The notes under the pieces: model-generated
Seen by the model: the letters and a program-made list of their open reading frames with translations, nothing else
Databases searched by the model: none
Told to the model about the DNA's origin: nothing
Part shown: positions 35,580 through 49,707 of the stretch, piece after piece
Numbering within the stretch: position 1 is the stretch's first letter
How the letters are laid out: every line of letters starts with the position of its first letter
Position numbers and translations under genes: made by a program
Assembly: GCA_025642075.2 (NCBI GenBank)
Contig: JAODUO010001813.1
Span: 1-64,000 of the forward strand
Length of the DNA stretch: 64,000 nucleotides
Direction of reading: 5' to 3'
Source of the DNA: Ridgeia piscesae
Lineage: Eukaryota; Annelida; Polychaeta; Sabellida; Siboglinidae

Positions 35580-37780
35580 GAGAGACCGGTTGAGATGCCA
35601 TAGACAGAGGTGGAGGAGAGAGTTGAGAGACAGATTGAGATGGTATAGACAGAGGTGGAGGAGAGTGTTGAGAGACCGGTTGAGATGATATAGAAAGAGC
35701 TGGAGGAGAGTGTTGGGAGACAGGTTGAGATGGCACAGACAGAGATGGAAGAGACTGTTGAGAGACAGGTTGAGATGCCATAGACAGATGTGGAGGAGAG
35801 TATTGAGAGACAAGTTTGAAATGCCAGAGACAGAGGTGGAGGAAAGTATTGAGAGACAGGTTGAGATGCCAGATACAGAGGTGGAGGAGAGCATTAAGAG
35901 ACAGGTTGAGATGCCAGAGACAGAGGTGGAGGAGAGTATTGAGGGACAGGTTGAGATTCCAGAGACATAGGTGGAGGAGACTGTTGAGAGACAGGTTGAG
36001 ATGCCATAGACAGAGGTGGAGGAGAGTATTGAGAGACAGGTTGAGATGCCAGAGACAGAGGTGGAGGAGAGAGTTGAGAGACAGGTTGAGATGCCAGAGA
36101 CACAGGTGGGGGAGAGTATTGAGAGACAGGTTAGATGCCAGAGACAGAGGTGGGGGAGAGTATTGAGAGACAGGCTTATATGCCAGAGACATAGGTGGAT
36201 GAGAGATTTGGGAGACAGGTTGAGATGCCAGAGACAGAGGTGAAGGAGAGTATTGAGAGACAGGATGAGATGGCATAGACAGAGGTGGAGGAGAGTATTG
36301 AGAGACAGGTTGAGATGCCAGAGACAGAGGTGGAGGAGAGTATTGAGAGACAGGTTGAGATACCAGAGACAGAGGTGGGGAGAGTATTGAGAGACAGGTT
36401 GACATTCCAGAGACAGAGGTGGAGAAGAGTATCGAGAGACAGGTTGAGATGCCAGAGACAGAGTTTGGAGACAGGTTGAAATGCCATAGACAGAGGTGGA
36501 GGAGAGATTTGAGAGACAGGTTGATATGCCAGAGACAGAGGTGGAGGAAAGTATTGAGAGACAGGTTGAGGTGCCAGATACAGAGGTGGAGGAGAGCATT
36601 GAGAGACAGGTTGAGATGCCAGAGACAGAGGTGGGGGAGAGTATTGAGGGACATGTTGAGATGCCAGAGACAGAGGTGGAGGAGACTGTTGAGAGACAGG
36701 TTGAGATGCCAGAGACATAGGTGGAGGAGAGAGTTGAGAGACAGGTTGAGATGCCAGAGACAGAGGTGGAAGAGAGTATTGAGAGACAGGTTGAGATGCC
36801 AGAGACAGAGGTGGAAGAAGGTATTGAGAGACATGTTGAGATGCCAGAGACAGAGGTGGAGGAGAGAGTTAGGAGACAGGTTGAGATGCCAGAGACACTG
36901 GTGTGGGAGGGTATTGAGAGACAGGTTGAGATGCCAGAGACAGAGGTGGAGGAGAGTATTGAGAGACAGGTTGAGATGCCAGAGACAGAGGTGGGGGAGA
37001 GTATTGAAGAGACAGGTTGAGATGCCAGAGACAGAGGTGGGGGAGACTGTTGAGAGACAGGTTGCGGTGCCACAGACAGAGGTGGAGGAGAGAGTTGAGA
37101 GACAGGTTGAGATGCCAGAGACAGAGGTGGAGGAGAGAGTTGAGAGTTGAGAGACAGGTTGAGATGCCAGAGACAGTGGTGGAGGAAAGTATTGAGAGAC
37201 AGGTTGAGATGCCAGAGACAGGGGTGAAGGAGACTGTTGAGAGGCAGGTTGCGATGCCATAGACAGGGGTGGAGGAGAGTATTGAGAGACAGGTTGAGAT
37301 GCCAGAGACAGAGTTGGAGGAGAGTATTGAGAGACAGGTTGAGATGCCAGAGACAGAGGTGGAGCAGAGAGTTGAGAGTATTGAGAGACAGGTTGAGATG
37401 CCAGAGACAGAGTTGGAGGAGAGTATTGAGAGACAGGTTGAGATGCCAGAGACAGAGGTGGAGCAGAGAGTTGAGAGTTGAGAGACAGGTTGATATGCCA
37501 GAGACAGAGGTGGAGGAAAGTATTGAGAGACAGGTTGAGATGCCAGAGACAGGGGTGAAGGAGACTGTTGAGAGACAGGTTGCGATGCCATAGACAGAGG
37601 TGGAGGAGAGTATTGAGAGACAGGTTGAGATGCCAGAGACAGAGGTGGAGGAGAGCGTTGAGAGACAGGTTGCGATGCTATAGACAGAAGTGGAGGAGAG
37701 TATTGAGAGACAGGTTGAGATGCCAGAGACAGAGGTGGAGGAACATATTGAGAGACAGGTTAAGATGCCAGAGACCGAGG
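35580..37780 (+). repeat. 45-bp minisatellite, about 49 copies
   Basis: Unit core GAGAGACAGGTTGAGATGCC followed by AGAGACAGAGGTGGAGGAGA. Plus-strand frame: ERQVEMPETEVEESI per unit, broken by TAG wherever CCAGAG reads CCATAG. The minus strand stays open for about 750 codons (Leu/Ser/Cys-rich) because the unit is a multiple of three and lacks stops there. Variant units recur in blocks, for example ATTGAGGGACA, and a 9-bp GTTGAGAGT duplication near 37140, 37370 and 37475. I treat it as a minisatellite, not a gene. Confidence 0.9.
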
Positions 37781-37799
37781 TCATAGTCACACAATTGTG

Positions 37800-38150
37800 A
37801 ATTATTTGAGTTACTTTGCCCAAATGCTTTCATTAACGTACCCCTGTGTGCACAGTAGATTCACATAAGAGATAAAGTGATATAGGGAATTTCAAAAATA
37901 CCCACTACTGGTATCAGTTTCGTGAGAAGTGACTATATGCGTGTATGACATCGCCTTTCACCAGATAAAGAGTGTAATATCGGCGTCATATAGTAAATAT
38001 TAGTAGTGTTTGGTGATCATGACGTATTGATTCATAATTTACGAATATGTAGGCGTACTGAATCGTGGCTAATGGTGACCGACATTGTGAAGTCGATATT
38101 GCGTTTAAAAGGGGTGCAAATATTCCATTGGGTTAACAAGGCTTGCTAGC
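37800..38150. other. no gene recognised
   Basis: Spacer between the minisatellite and the TG arrays. No motif seen. Confidence 0.4.
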
Positions 38151-38151
38151 T

Positions 38152-38620
<469 letters not shown>

Positions 38621-38792
38621 TTCCCATGAAAATGAACGACCACTAACAGCAACGACCAACAAAGTAGCGTGGACACATAGTCTTGTTTATTTAAAATGCT
38701 TCACATTAACCTCGATTCTGTAGGATATCGTGTAATAAAGGTTGGCATAACATCATATATGTAAATGAAAGTAGACACAAACATGAACCTTC

Positions 38793-39062
<270 letters not shown>

Positions 39063-39125
39063 ATATCACCTATTTCAGTCGTACGCGTGCGAAGACTAAG
39101 TCCGTGATCATATGTTCTTTGCTTA

Positions 39126-42100
39126 CTACAGTATTTTCCTTAGGACGGCCGCGATCATTTCGCCTGCAACAAACAACCCACTGGTAAGTAGCAAACCCGT
39201 TCAAAAAGGTTAGTTTTTTAATGTAATCTCGTTGTCTGTTGCTTGTGGGGTCCAGTAATAAAAGGGAACTTAAAACTCCGTCAAACTGAAAACGAGACAA
39301 ATTATATAATATTCGTCAGTCGCAGTTCGTTTTATATTGTAAACTATAAGTGTTGTGATCGTATTTAAAATAGACACATATAGTTATTTTGCATACCCAT
39401 ATATGTATGTAATTGGGGTTAGTATCATTATTATTTCGTGTTGCATATATGAGTAAATCATGTCGTTTCGCTTGTGCCATTCCTAATTCGACCGCTACAG
39501 TGATTAAAATAAATAAATAAATGACTGAACGAATGCATGAGTGAGTGAAGGAGTGAGTCAGTCCGTCATCCAATGAGTCAACGAGTCAGTGATAGAGTCA
39601 GTGATGACGTTAGTGAATGAATGAAAAGAAAGAAAGAATGTAAGAATGAATGAACAAAAGAACGAAAAAACGAACGAAACAACTAATGTTAAAGCAATCA
39701 GTCAATTAATCAATATGTAAATAAATAAATAAACAAATATATACATTAATAAAATGATTGATTAACTGAGCAAATGATTCCGAAAACTGACTTTGAACAA
39801 ACCATTACCAGCAGTGTGCATTGTTGACGGTTCATGATCTAAGACAATATTGCGTAAACAAAGACATGGCAGTTTCTTAATTAGCAATATAATATAAAAT
39901 TCATTCCTACCTTCGGTCGCGACGGGTTTAAGGGCTTTCGTGTTCATTGCCCAAGTTCTATCTGAAAACTCTACTTTGACGCAATCAGTGGACAGTAGTT
40001 CCTTTACGGTGCCCGCTTTTCCCAGAACCTAGGAATTATTGAAAATAAATAAGGTTAATGTAATGTGGCATGCTGAAAACAAATTGCGCACATATGTACC
40101 GGTGCTCTACTGCACTCAAGTACCTAAGCATACATTTCCGTACGAATATACAAATAAACGCATACGCGCGCGCACATACATACTTGTACACTTACACATG
40201 TCAACACACACATCATATCCAGCCACTTGTCGGTACTGATGGTAGCATGCATTTGCCTAGATATGTTTCAAATATTGCGTAGTCAAAGCACATTACAAGG
40301 ATAAAACTAAACTATATGTTTAGGCAACAAACACGTCCAATGTTCTAATTTAATTAACATTACTATTTCTCTATATATAGTATTGTCTAATTAGGAATTG
40401 ACTTGCACCCGCACCTTACGCATAGCCTCGTTCCAACTGCCGTGGTATTCGTCCTGCAACTCTCTAACAGCCTCATAATCATCAAGCACCATAACGAGGC
40501 TGCCCTTCCTAATGGCGTCGTTCGACGTATCGATGAGCTCCAATGCGTCAGGGTGGAAAGTCCATCTAAATATGCAATTGTTGTGTACAGCATCAATGCA
40601 TATGTAATATGCTACTACTTAGTTATGACATAAGCTAACGACACTGTAGAGTACTTAGAGTGCAGGAGACGTATGACGCTACGATGGTGTTTATAAAATA
40701 GCAGACAATGTACTAGGTGCAGACCTCGCAGAAGCGGCGTCATTCGAGTGGTGATGGATAGGACAAGTACAGCCGCCGCCACCAGTGCCAGAACAAATAT
40801 TCACTGCCAGAAATGCTAACAAAACAATGGCATTAAAGCGAATGTGCAAACTGCTAGATTTATTTTCTTCCTTTTAATGTTACGCTCTTGTAAGAACAAC
40901 ATGTTTGTTGAAGGTTTCCTATGTTCGCAATTTGAAATATTACGCCCTGCAGCACTATCAAAATGGTAAACAAAACATCCAGTTCCAAAATAATGGTAAT
41001 AATCCCGAAGCGCGCAGGCCTTTCATATTTAAGTTTCCCACGTTCTAGTCAGCAGATTTCCCGTTATAAATCACTGCTCCGGCAATCCTTGGCAGAGGAG
41101 GTCACCCTCCATTAACACCATCTACACAACGTCCGGTAGAAATTAACTGATACCACATTAAAACATGTCGTCGAAACGTTATTTGCAAGGAGTATGTCAT
41201 GATGCTTCGTTAAGGCATCCACCGGATGACGAGCGAAAGTGACATATAGGAATGGTGACACACATGTTCACATACGTGTCCTGATTGATACACTCAACAT
41301 AGACATCCCCGTCAGAGTCTATCCTGTGGACGATCGCTTTCACGCCTAGGCTCTGCGGACACATAGGGAAGATATGCTCACCCCGATATTGTGCATACAG
41401 GTGCATGTTATTGACGTATCTTTATACATAGACATGAATATAGTATTTACTGCGCGTCAAATATAATATAACTTGTATTTGTTCACTTTCTTGGGTGCAC
41501 ACAATATAAAAATGGGAGGACATTAAAAATATATATCAGTATAAAGCACATTCGCACCGCTCCGAATTCATATAATCTTCTGGTGCATAGAAACTACTGA
41601 GCGTCCATTTGTTATTAATCGCATATCATATGCAGTCATATAATTAACTGATACCAAAATGTTGTCGGTTGTAATACAATTGGCATTTTCTTATAAAATA
41701 ATAATTGCTATTTTGTTCTGCGGAAAACGTTATTTTTTACGTCAGGATAAGAATGGACAGGTAACCTTGGGAACACCAATGACGGATGACAATTCTTTTT
41801 ACAAGATTCTCTACCTTCGCCATGTCCTCATTCCATCCCCCGTGTCCTTTCTGCAGCATCTTCACTTTTGCTTCATCTTTACGAATGACAACGATGTCGT
41901 CCCTAAAGTAAACATCTATCCTTAGATGTCATTCGAAAAAATTGCAATACAATTACGGTAATTGACTGAACAGGTGTATATTGGCGTAAAGGGTTCTCTT
42001 CTGCCCCAGAGGTAGTCATTACATTTGTTTACAACATTTACAACATGTATGATTATATTACCATTATTCAATGTTGAACTGTAGCATTAGTCGTACATCA

Positions 42101-45100
42101 TTACCATGGATATTAATTATTGTATACGTATGTGCGTGTACACACATTATGGTATGCATGCATGCATGCATCCACATATGCACGCACACCCGCATGCTTG
42201 CAAACACGCACACACACACGCGCACACACATACACACGCACACACGCACGCACACACGCACACAAGCACACACGCATGCATGCACACAAGCACACAAGCA
42301 CACACGCACACAAGCACACACGCACACACGCACACACGCACACACGCACACACGCACACACACACACACACACGCACACACGCACACACGCACACACGCA
42401 CACACGCACACACAGCACACACACACACGCACGCACACACGCACACACGCACACACGCACACACAATCACACAATCACACAATCACACAATCACACAATC
42501 ACACAACCACACGCACACAATCACACAATCACACAATCACACAATCACACAATCACACACGCACACACGCACACACGCACACGCCACACGCGCACACGCG
42601 CACACGCGCACACGCGCACACGCGCACACGCGCACATACGCACACGCATACACACACATATACACACGCATACACACACGCATACACATATGCATACGTA
42701 TATACCCGTCAAACCGGCTGTTGGATGGTGCAGTATCTTTTGTTGATGACGAAGAGCCTGCACTTGCGTCAAGTTTGTGAAGCAAGGCGGGGTTATAGCT
42801 CCAGCTGAAAACTAATGTTGTTATTAGCTGCGCATAATCACACCTACGAAATAGAAATGCTAATAATGTTTTGCTTATTATAAATTTTAACCAGGCCAGT
42901 TTAACTCTTGCTGCAATAGACATTTACGCAGTTATTAACAAATAGTTAATTCTGACTGGTTTGATTAGCTTGATAAACAATAAGCGTTAACCTAATGAAT
43001 ACGGTTCGGTTGTAAACAAACTGAGAGGATATAAACTGAAATGTTTATATACTCACGTTTGGAGGTCGTCAAACTCTACCTTGAAGACGTGCAAAATCTG
43101 GCTTTGGATTACTCCGACTTGTCCCAAGTACTGCGAAGAAGATGTGATTATTATAACATTTAATCCATTACATAAACGTGTCACAACAGATACGTGTACA
43201 CTGGTAATACTACAAGTGGCGATCGCGTTATACTTCAGCAGTGAATTTCTTTACAATCACATGCGTGGTTATGGTTTAGCTTTCCTCACTGATGGTAATA
43301 TTTGCTGACGTCATACACAAATGGTATGCTGAATACACATTGTTTCGCGTCATAAAGTGATTTCTGGAAAATATCGAAGTATGTAGCGAGTGCTTTTCTG
43401 ATAGAGCACATGTTATAGTGTGCCGCGTGTGGATCTTTGTATGTGTGCACATGTCATCGTGTGCCGCGTGTGGATCTTTGTATGTGTGCACATGTCATAG
43501 TGTGCCGCGTTTGGATCTTTGTATGTGTGCACCTGTCATCAAGTGCCGTGTGTGGTTCCATGTATGTGTGCACATGTTATCGTGTGCAGCGTGTGGATCT
43601 GTGTATGTGTGCACATGTTATAGTGTGCCGCGTGTGGTTCTATGTATGTGTGCACATGTTATAGTGTGCCGTGTGTGGTTCTGTGTATGTGTACACGTGT
43701 CATCGTGTGCCGCGTGTGGTTCTGTGTATGTTTGAACATGTATGTGGATATTTGTATGTGTGTATGTGGATATTTGTATGTGTGCACATGTCACCGTGTG
43801 CCGCGTGTGGATCTGTGCATATGTGCACATGTTATCGTGTGCCGCGTGTGAATCTGTGTATGTGTGCACATGTTATCGTGTGCAGCGTGTGGATCTGTGT
43901 ATGTGTGCACATGTTATAGTGTGCAGCGTGTGGATCTGTGTAGGTGTGCACATGTTATAGTGTGCCGCGTGTGGATATTTGTATGCGTGCACATGTCACC
44001 GTGTGGAGTGTGTGGATCTGTGTATATGTGCACATGTTATCGTGTGCCGCGTGTGGATATTTGTAAGTGTGCACATGTTATCGTGTGCAGCGTGTGGATC
44101 TGTGTATGTGTGCACATGTTATAGTGTGCCGCGTGTGGATATTTGTATGTGTGCACATATCACCGTGTGGAGTGTGTGGATCTGTGCATATGTGCACATG
44201 TTATCGTGTGCCGCGTGTGAATCTGTGTATGTGTGCACATGTTATCGTGTGCAGCGTGTGGATCTGTGTATGTGTGCACATGTTATCGTGTGCAGCGTGT
44301 GGATCTGTGTATATGTGCACATATTATCGTGTGCAGCGTGTGGATCTGTGTATGTGTGCACATGTTATCGTGTGCAGCGTGTGGATCTGTGTATGTGTGC
44401 ACATGTTATCGTGTGCAGCGTGTGGATCTGTGTATGTGTGCACATGTTATCGTGTGCAGCGTGTGAATCTGTGTATGTGTGCACATGTTATCGTGTGCAG
44501 CGTGTGGATCTGTGTATGTGTGCACATGTCACCGTGTGGAGTGTGTGGATCTGTGTATGTGTGCACATGTTATCGTGTGCAGCGTGTGAATCTGTGTATG
44601 TGTGCACATGTCACCGTGTGGAGTGTGTGGATCTGTGTATGTGTGCACATGTCACCGTGTGGAGTGTGTGGATCTGTGTATGTGTGCACGAGCCTACATA
44701 ACAACCCTGATGCTACAGCGTTACCTTCGTCATTCCATCTGCCCATCCGCCGTGACCTTCTTGCAGTTCCTTTGCTGTTTTCTCGTCCGTTTCGATTCTG
44801 ACGCGTTCCCCAACTTTGAATTCCTAAATGCAATAAGATCACCGTCAAAAGATAGGTTGCCATATATAATGCTACTCGTGTTAATACTAACTAAATAGTG
44901 TGTTTATGTTTTTTTAGCAACAAGGAAAATAATTCAAAATTGTTTTTTTTCTTCACATGTGAACATATGGAGTACCCGAAACTTAACTGGATAACAGAAC
45001 GTAAGTATCTTATGGATGTGAACTCTTAGCTGTAATAATTAACCTATACTTACACCTGCAAGAATTAACCTCTAGTTACACTTACAACAAAGGTACTTAC

Positions 45101-45282
45101 GTCACCATCGTCTTTGTGCCCCTCGTCTTTGCCGGACTGAGACCGCATGGCAAGACAAATGAGACTTATGAGAGGAATGCCGGCGAGCAGCTGTTGTAGA
45201 AGATCCTCTCTGTCCACGCCGTGCTCCGTCTTCGCCTTCTCCATCACCTTGTCTTTCAGGACCTGGTCGTTGTAGAGATACG

Positions 45283-45340
<58 letters not shown>

Positions 45341-48300
45341 GACATACTACAATCAGGCAGAATACTTAGTGCCCTTACAGCAAATAAAGCAAAACATTTA
45401 ACAGTTTTATCCCATATCCATGAAATTCATCAATAACTCATGCATCCAATTATCAATAAATCTCCAATTATCAAGATTATCAATACATCCTGGTTCTATT
45501 TTACTGCTTAAACGCATTTATTTTTATTTTAGTAGGCTTACAGTATGATTCAGCAATACTATATTTTAATGTCAATATATACCTATTCACAATAATAATT
45601 TAACTTATAATACATTTTAAATACATACTTATTTACTTATTTATTTACTCATTTTATAACTGGCTGTAACATATGTAACCTTGGTATATCCGCCATAACC
45701 AGAGAGAGTGTATGGAATAGGAGTATGCGACTGCGTATATAATTACTATTTGTGATGATGTTGTACTCACGGTCGAAGTTCACTTACAACGCCCCAGCTT
45801 TTCAGATTTGCATTACTACGACCTACCTGCTCCAGTATCGATTCCTCCCGGTCGAGTAAAGGACGTGTTGTTCCGGCGCCGGCATGAGCCCCGTCTGACG
45901 AATGCTCGTCTTTTCCAACATCTGCTATGGGTATGACTGTCGCTTTTAGGGTTTCAGGAACCGGTATTGCTTCTTCATCTGAACATATAAATGTATACAT
46001 AATCGCATGACATGTCCTCGATGTCTTTTATTATAATATTGAGAGTTATAGTAGTAATAATAAAGGGAAGTTTGGCAAAATAATGCCAATATAAAAAACG
46101 GAGGCGCTTAAAATAGTTTTGATTAATTGCATAAAATGAATACAAAGCAATGAATACAGTAAATTATACTATATTAAATATTATAAATATATGAATATAG
46201 TTACTCTAAAATACGTATAAACACTGTGTACGATTGCTACATAAAGTGTACAATACATAAAACGAAGAACGTTACATAATCTAAAATTGATGGTTCTTAC
46301 ATCACTAATGCTATGCAGAAAAGTTATGAATTCAAATGTATGTATACAGTCACGTTCCCATATATGCGGGGCGTGATATCGTGTGGTTAGTGCCAGTGTA
46401 GACTAGATATTAGAAAATTTTCATTTTCACAAAGAACAGTAAACGAATGGAACAGATTATCAGCTGATTGTGTAGGTGCTAGTAGTGTTAATATATTTAA
46501 AAATAAAATCGACATATACCTAAGACGGGCGGGGTATACTTAGATAGATAGGTTGGACTCTCGATAAGCCAAATGGCTTCCTAGTCCACCTGCCATCTAG
46601 AGTTGAATCTCTAGGTGGCAATCTTCTTAAATCTTGTTAAAAAAAACATACCGACAATGGACTTCAGCGCGTCGACGACGTCTTGCGCTGATGGTCTTTT
46701 GTGGGCGTCTTTCACAATCAGTTTATTGATTAGACACTTGATCGCTTTCAGTATAGTGTTATCCGACTCTTTCTCTGTAATGATTACCGGTTGCTTGCCA
46801 CCGGCGGCCATAGCGGTGATCATTTGGACCGCGATGGGAATCAGGCCCGGCATGCTTTCTAAAAATGCATTATTCACTTAAAGAAAACATTAATATTGTA
46901 TTAAATAATGGTGTTAACTAGTTAAATAATATTAATATAATATAATGCAATTTGCTTTTACAACCTTACTAATGGTCTTACTAATACAAATAAATTCACT
47001 GTAATCATAGGAAATATATTTGTGTAAAACATATCATACGAAATATCAGTTTGAATATTGGCATAAGGAAATTAAGCAATATCTACCCGAACGTAAATAG
47101 CTTCGAAATATAAATATACATTTTAATACAAACCATTTACCCCAAAAATCATAGGGTAAACTGATGGATTTAACGAAATTACATGCGACTTGTGATCCTG
47201 CGTGTTTCTGCATATGCATCAGTCACGTAAACATTTACGCTAACACAGGCGGACATGTCTTTAAATTCATAACTATATACAAATGTAACAATATTCAATT
47301 AATAAAACAACAAATTATATTATTTATCATATATATCTCGATCTGCTTATTTAAAAAAGGAATTACTTTAACTTAATGCTACATTCTAACGTATTAAACC
47401 TACTCGTAAGTGCAAATGTAACAAAATCGAACCTGAGCATGGCATGATGAATTGGTCCGTCTCTTTGTGCAGAAGCAATCCTAGACAGACCAGGCCAAGT
47501 GCGAAGACGTCGACGGCGTCAGTATAAGGCTGCAGCTCGTATATCTCCGGCGCCATGAAGGAGGGCGAGCCGACATTCGTCCTCATTTGAATGGTTGACG
47601 AGAGATGATCATCTTTCGCCAGTCCGAAATCAGTTAGTTTTAGGACCGCCTCGCCACCTTCGCAACTACACAGCATACAAAACCATCGATTATTCACGCT
47701 GCCTAATCTACAAAATCGTTGGTTGGTATTTTCAGTAAATATGTAACCTTATACATACATGAACGTAATATACAATTCATAATATATAACGACGACACAA
47801 GACAGAGCACGAACTTGTTTTCATTGCGATCCTATCCAATATCCCTAGCATTATCGTGAGAGATAGAAAATCGCAAAGTAAACTTCAATCGATATTCATT
47901 TCTTGATATAGCTCATCGTTGGAATTCTAGCATGGCATGATCAAATGCTGTCAAAATGCCCTAACCATTCGGTGTAATTCAGTTCGGAAATAAACAAGTC
48001 ACTAACATATACACGCAGACGTTGTCGCGCAGTGGTCGCGCGGTAGAGCGCCGGACAGTTAGTCGAGGGGATGGACGGTGGTTCAATCCCACAGGCTGCA
48101 GTTTAGAAAGTTAAGCAATTTCGTTTACCCCACTTGCATTTGGCTTTCGGAAGAGACACTAAAATCCTGGGTTCCCTTCTATTTGGTGCCTATGCCAGGG
48201 GAAGTAAATGATCCCACACACGGAGTAAATGTGTAACCTATAGTGGACTCACTAATTCCAGAGAAGGACAACTCTGAAAACCAATGACAATAATGGTATA

Positions 48301-49665
48301 CAAGTTGACCGGTGGTCATTTAATGAAAGAATAAGAGGAACACATGTTGGCAATCTGTTGTGACGCAGCAGCCTAATCCGACCTTATCATGATATTCGCG
48401 GGCTTCACGTCACGGTGAACCATGTGGTGTTCTTCGCGGTGCATGTGCGCTATTCCTCGAGCACACTGCAGCATCACTTTGAACTGAGTGGCACTGTCCG
48501 GATTACGCCTGAAACACGCACGTGTCAAATGTCCGACGATAAGAACGGTCGCAGGCAAACATCGTTTGCTGTCTGTTATCAGTTTTGTATCTACCTACTT
48601 TACTTATCACAAGTAAGTAAGCAACCAACGTCTGTTTAATAGTACTCTTGTACGTTTGTACAGTATCTTTGTACAAAACAAACTGTCCATACAAACCATG
48701 TCCAACAAAACGATGTTGCATTATAAGGGACTCATTTTTAAATATAACATGGTGATCTGTAATCGTTCACACACATCACATTGCAACGTGATGTAAAATC
48801 ATTACTACTAGTGAGCTCTTGTAATTTACGAAGCTTCTAACGTTCGCAACAACTATTCGTAACAGCGTGAACAATCTAATAACGTCCTCTGTATGACTAG
48901 CCCAACCACCAATGTCTAAAAATCTGGCGACAAATTTGCGAAGTGTATACCTGATGATAAAACAACACGCACACGCACACGCACACGCACACGCACACGC
49001 ACACGCACACGCACACGCACACGCACACGCACACGCACACGCACACGCACACGCACACGCACACGCACACGCACACGCACACGCACACGCACACGCACAC
49101 GCACACGCACACGCACACGCACACGCACACGCACACGCACACGCACACGCACACGCACACGCACACGCACACGCACACGCACACGCACACGCACACGCAC
49201 ACGCACACGCACACGCACACGCACACGCACACGCACACGCACACGCACACGCACACGCACACGACACGCCCCACGCACACGCACCACACGCACACGCACA
49301 CGCACACGCACACGCACACGCACACGCACACGCACGCACACGCACACGCACACGCACACGCACACGCACACGCACACGCACACGCACACGCACACGCACA
49401 CGCACACGCACACGCACACGCACACGCACACGCACACGCACACGCACACGCACACGCACACGCACACGCACACGCACACGCACGCACACGCACACGCACA
49501 CGCACACGCACGCACACGCACACGCACCCCACGCACAGGCACACGCACGCACACGCACCCGCACAGCGCACGCGCACGCGCGCGCACGCGCACGCGCACG
49601 CGCACGCGCACGCGCACGCGCACGCGCACGCGCACGCGCACGCGCCACGCGCACGCACACGCAGC

Positions 49666-49707
<42 letters not shown>

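Noticed and set aside
35553..37823. A 756-codon minus-strand Leu/Ser-rich protein
   Set aside because: The 45-bp minisatellite has no stop on that strand; there is no unique coding sequence, splice context or domain.
42071..42808. His/Thr-repeat protein of about 245 codons
   Set aside because: CA-rich microsatellite in an intron of gene A; only its last bases overlap a real minus-strand exon.
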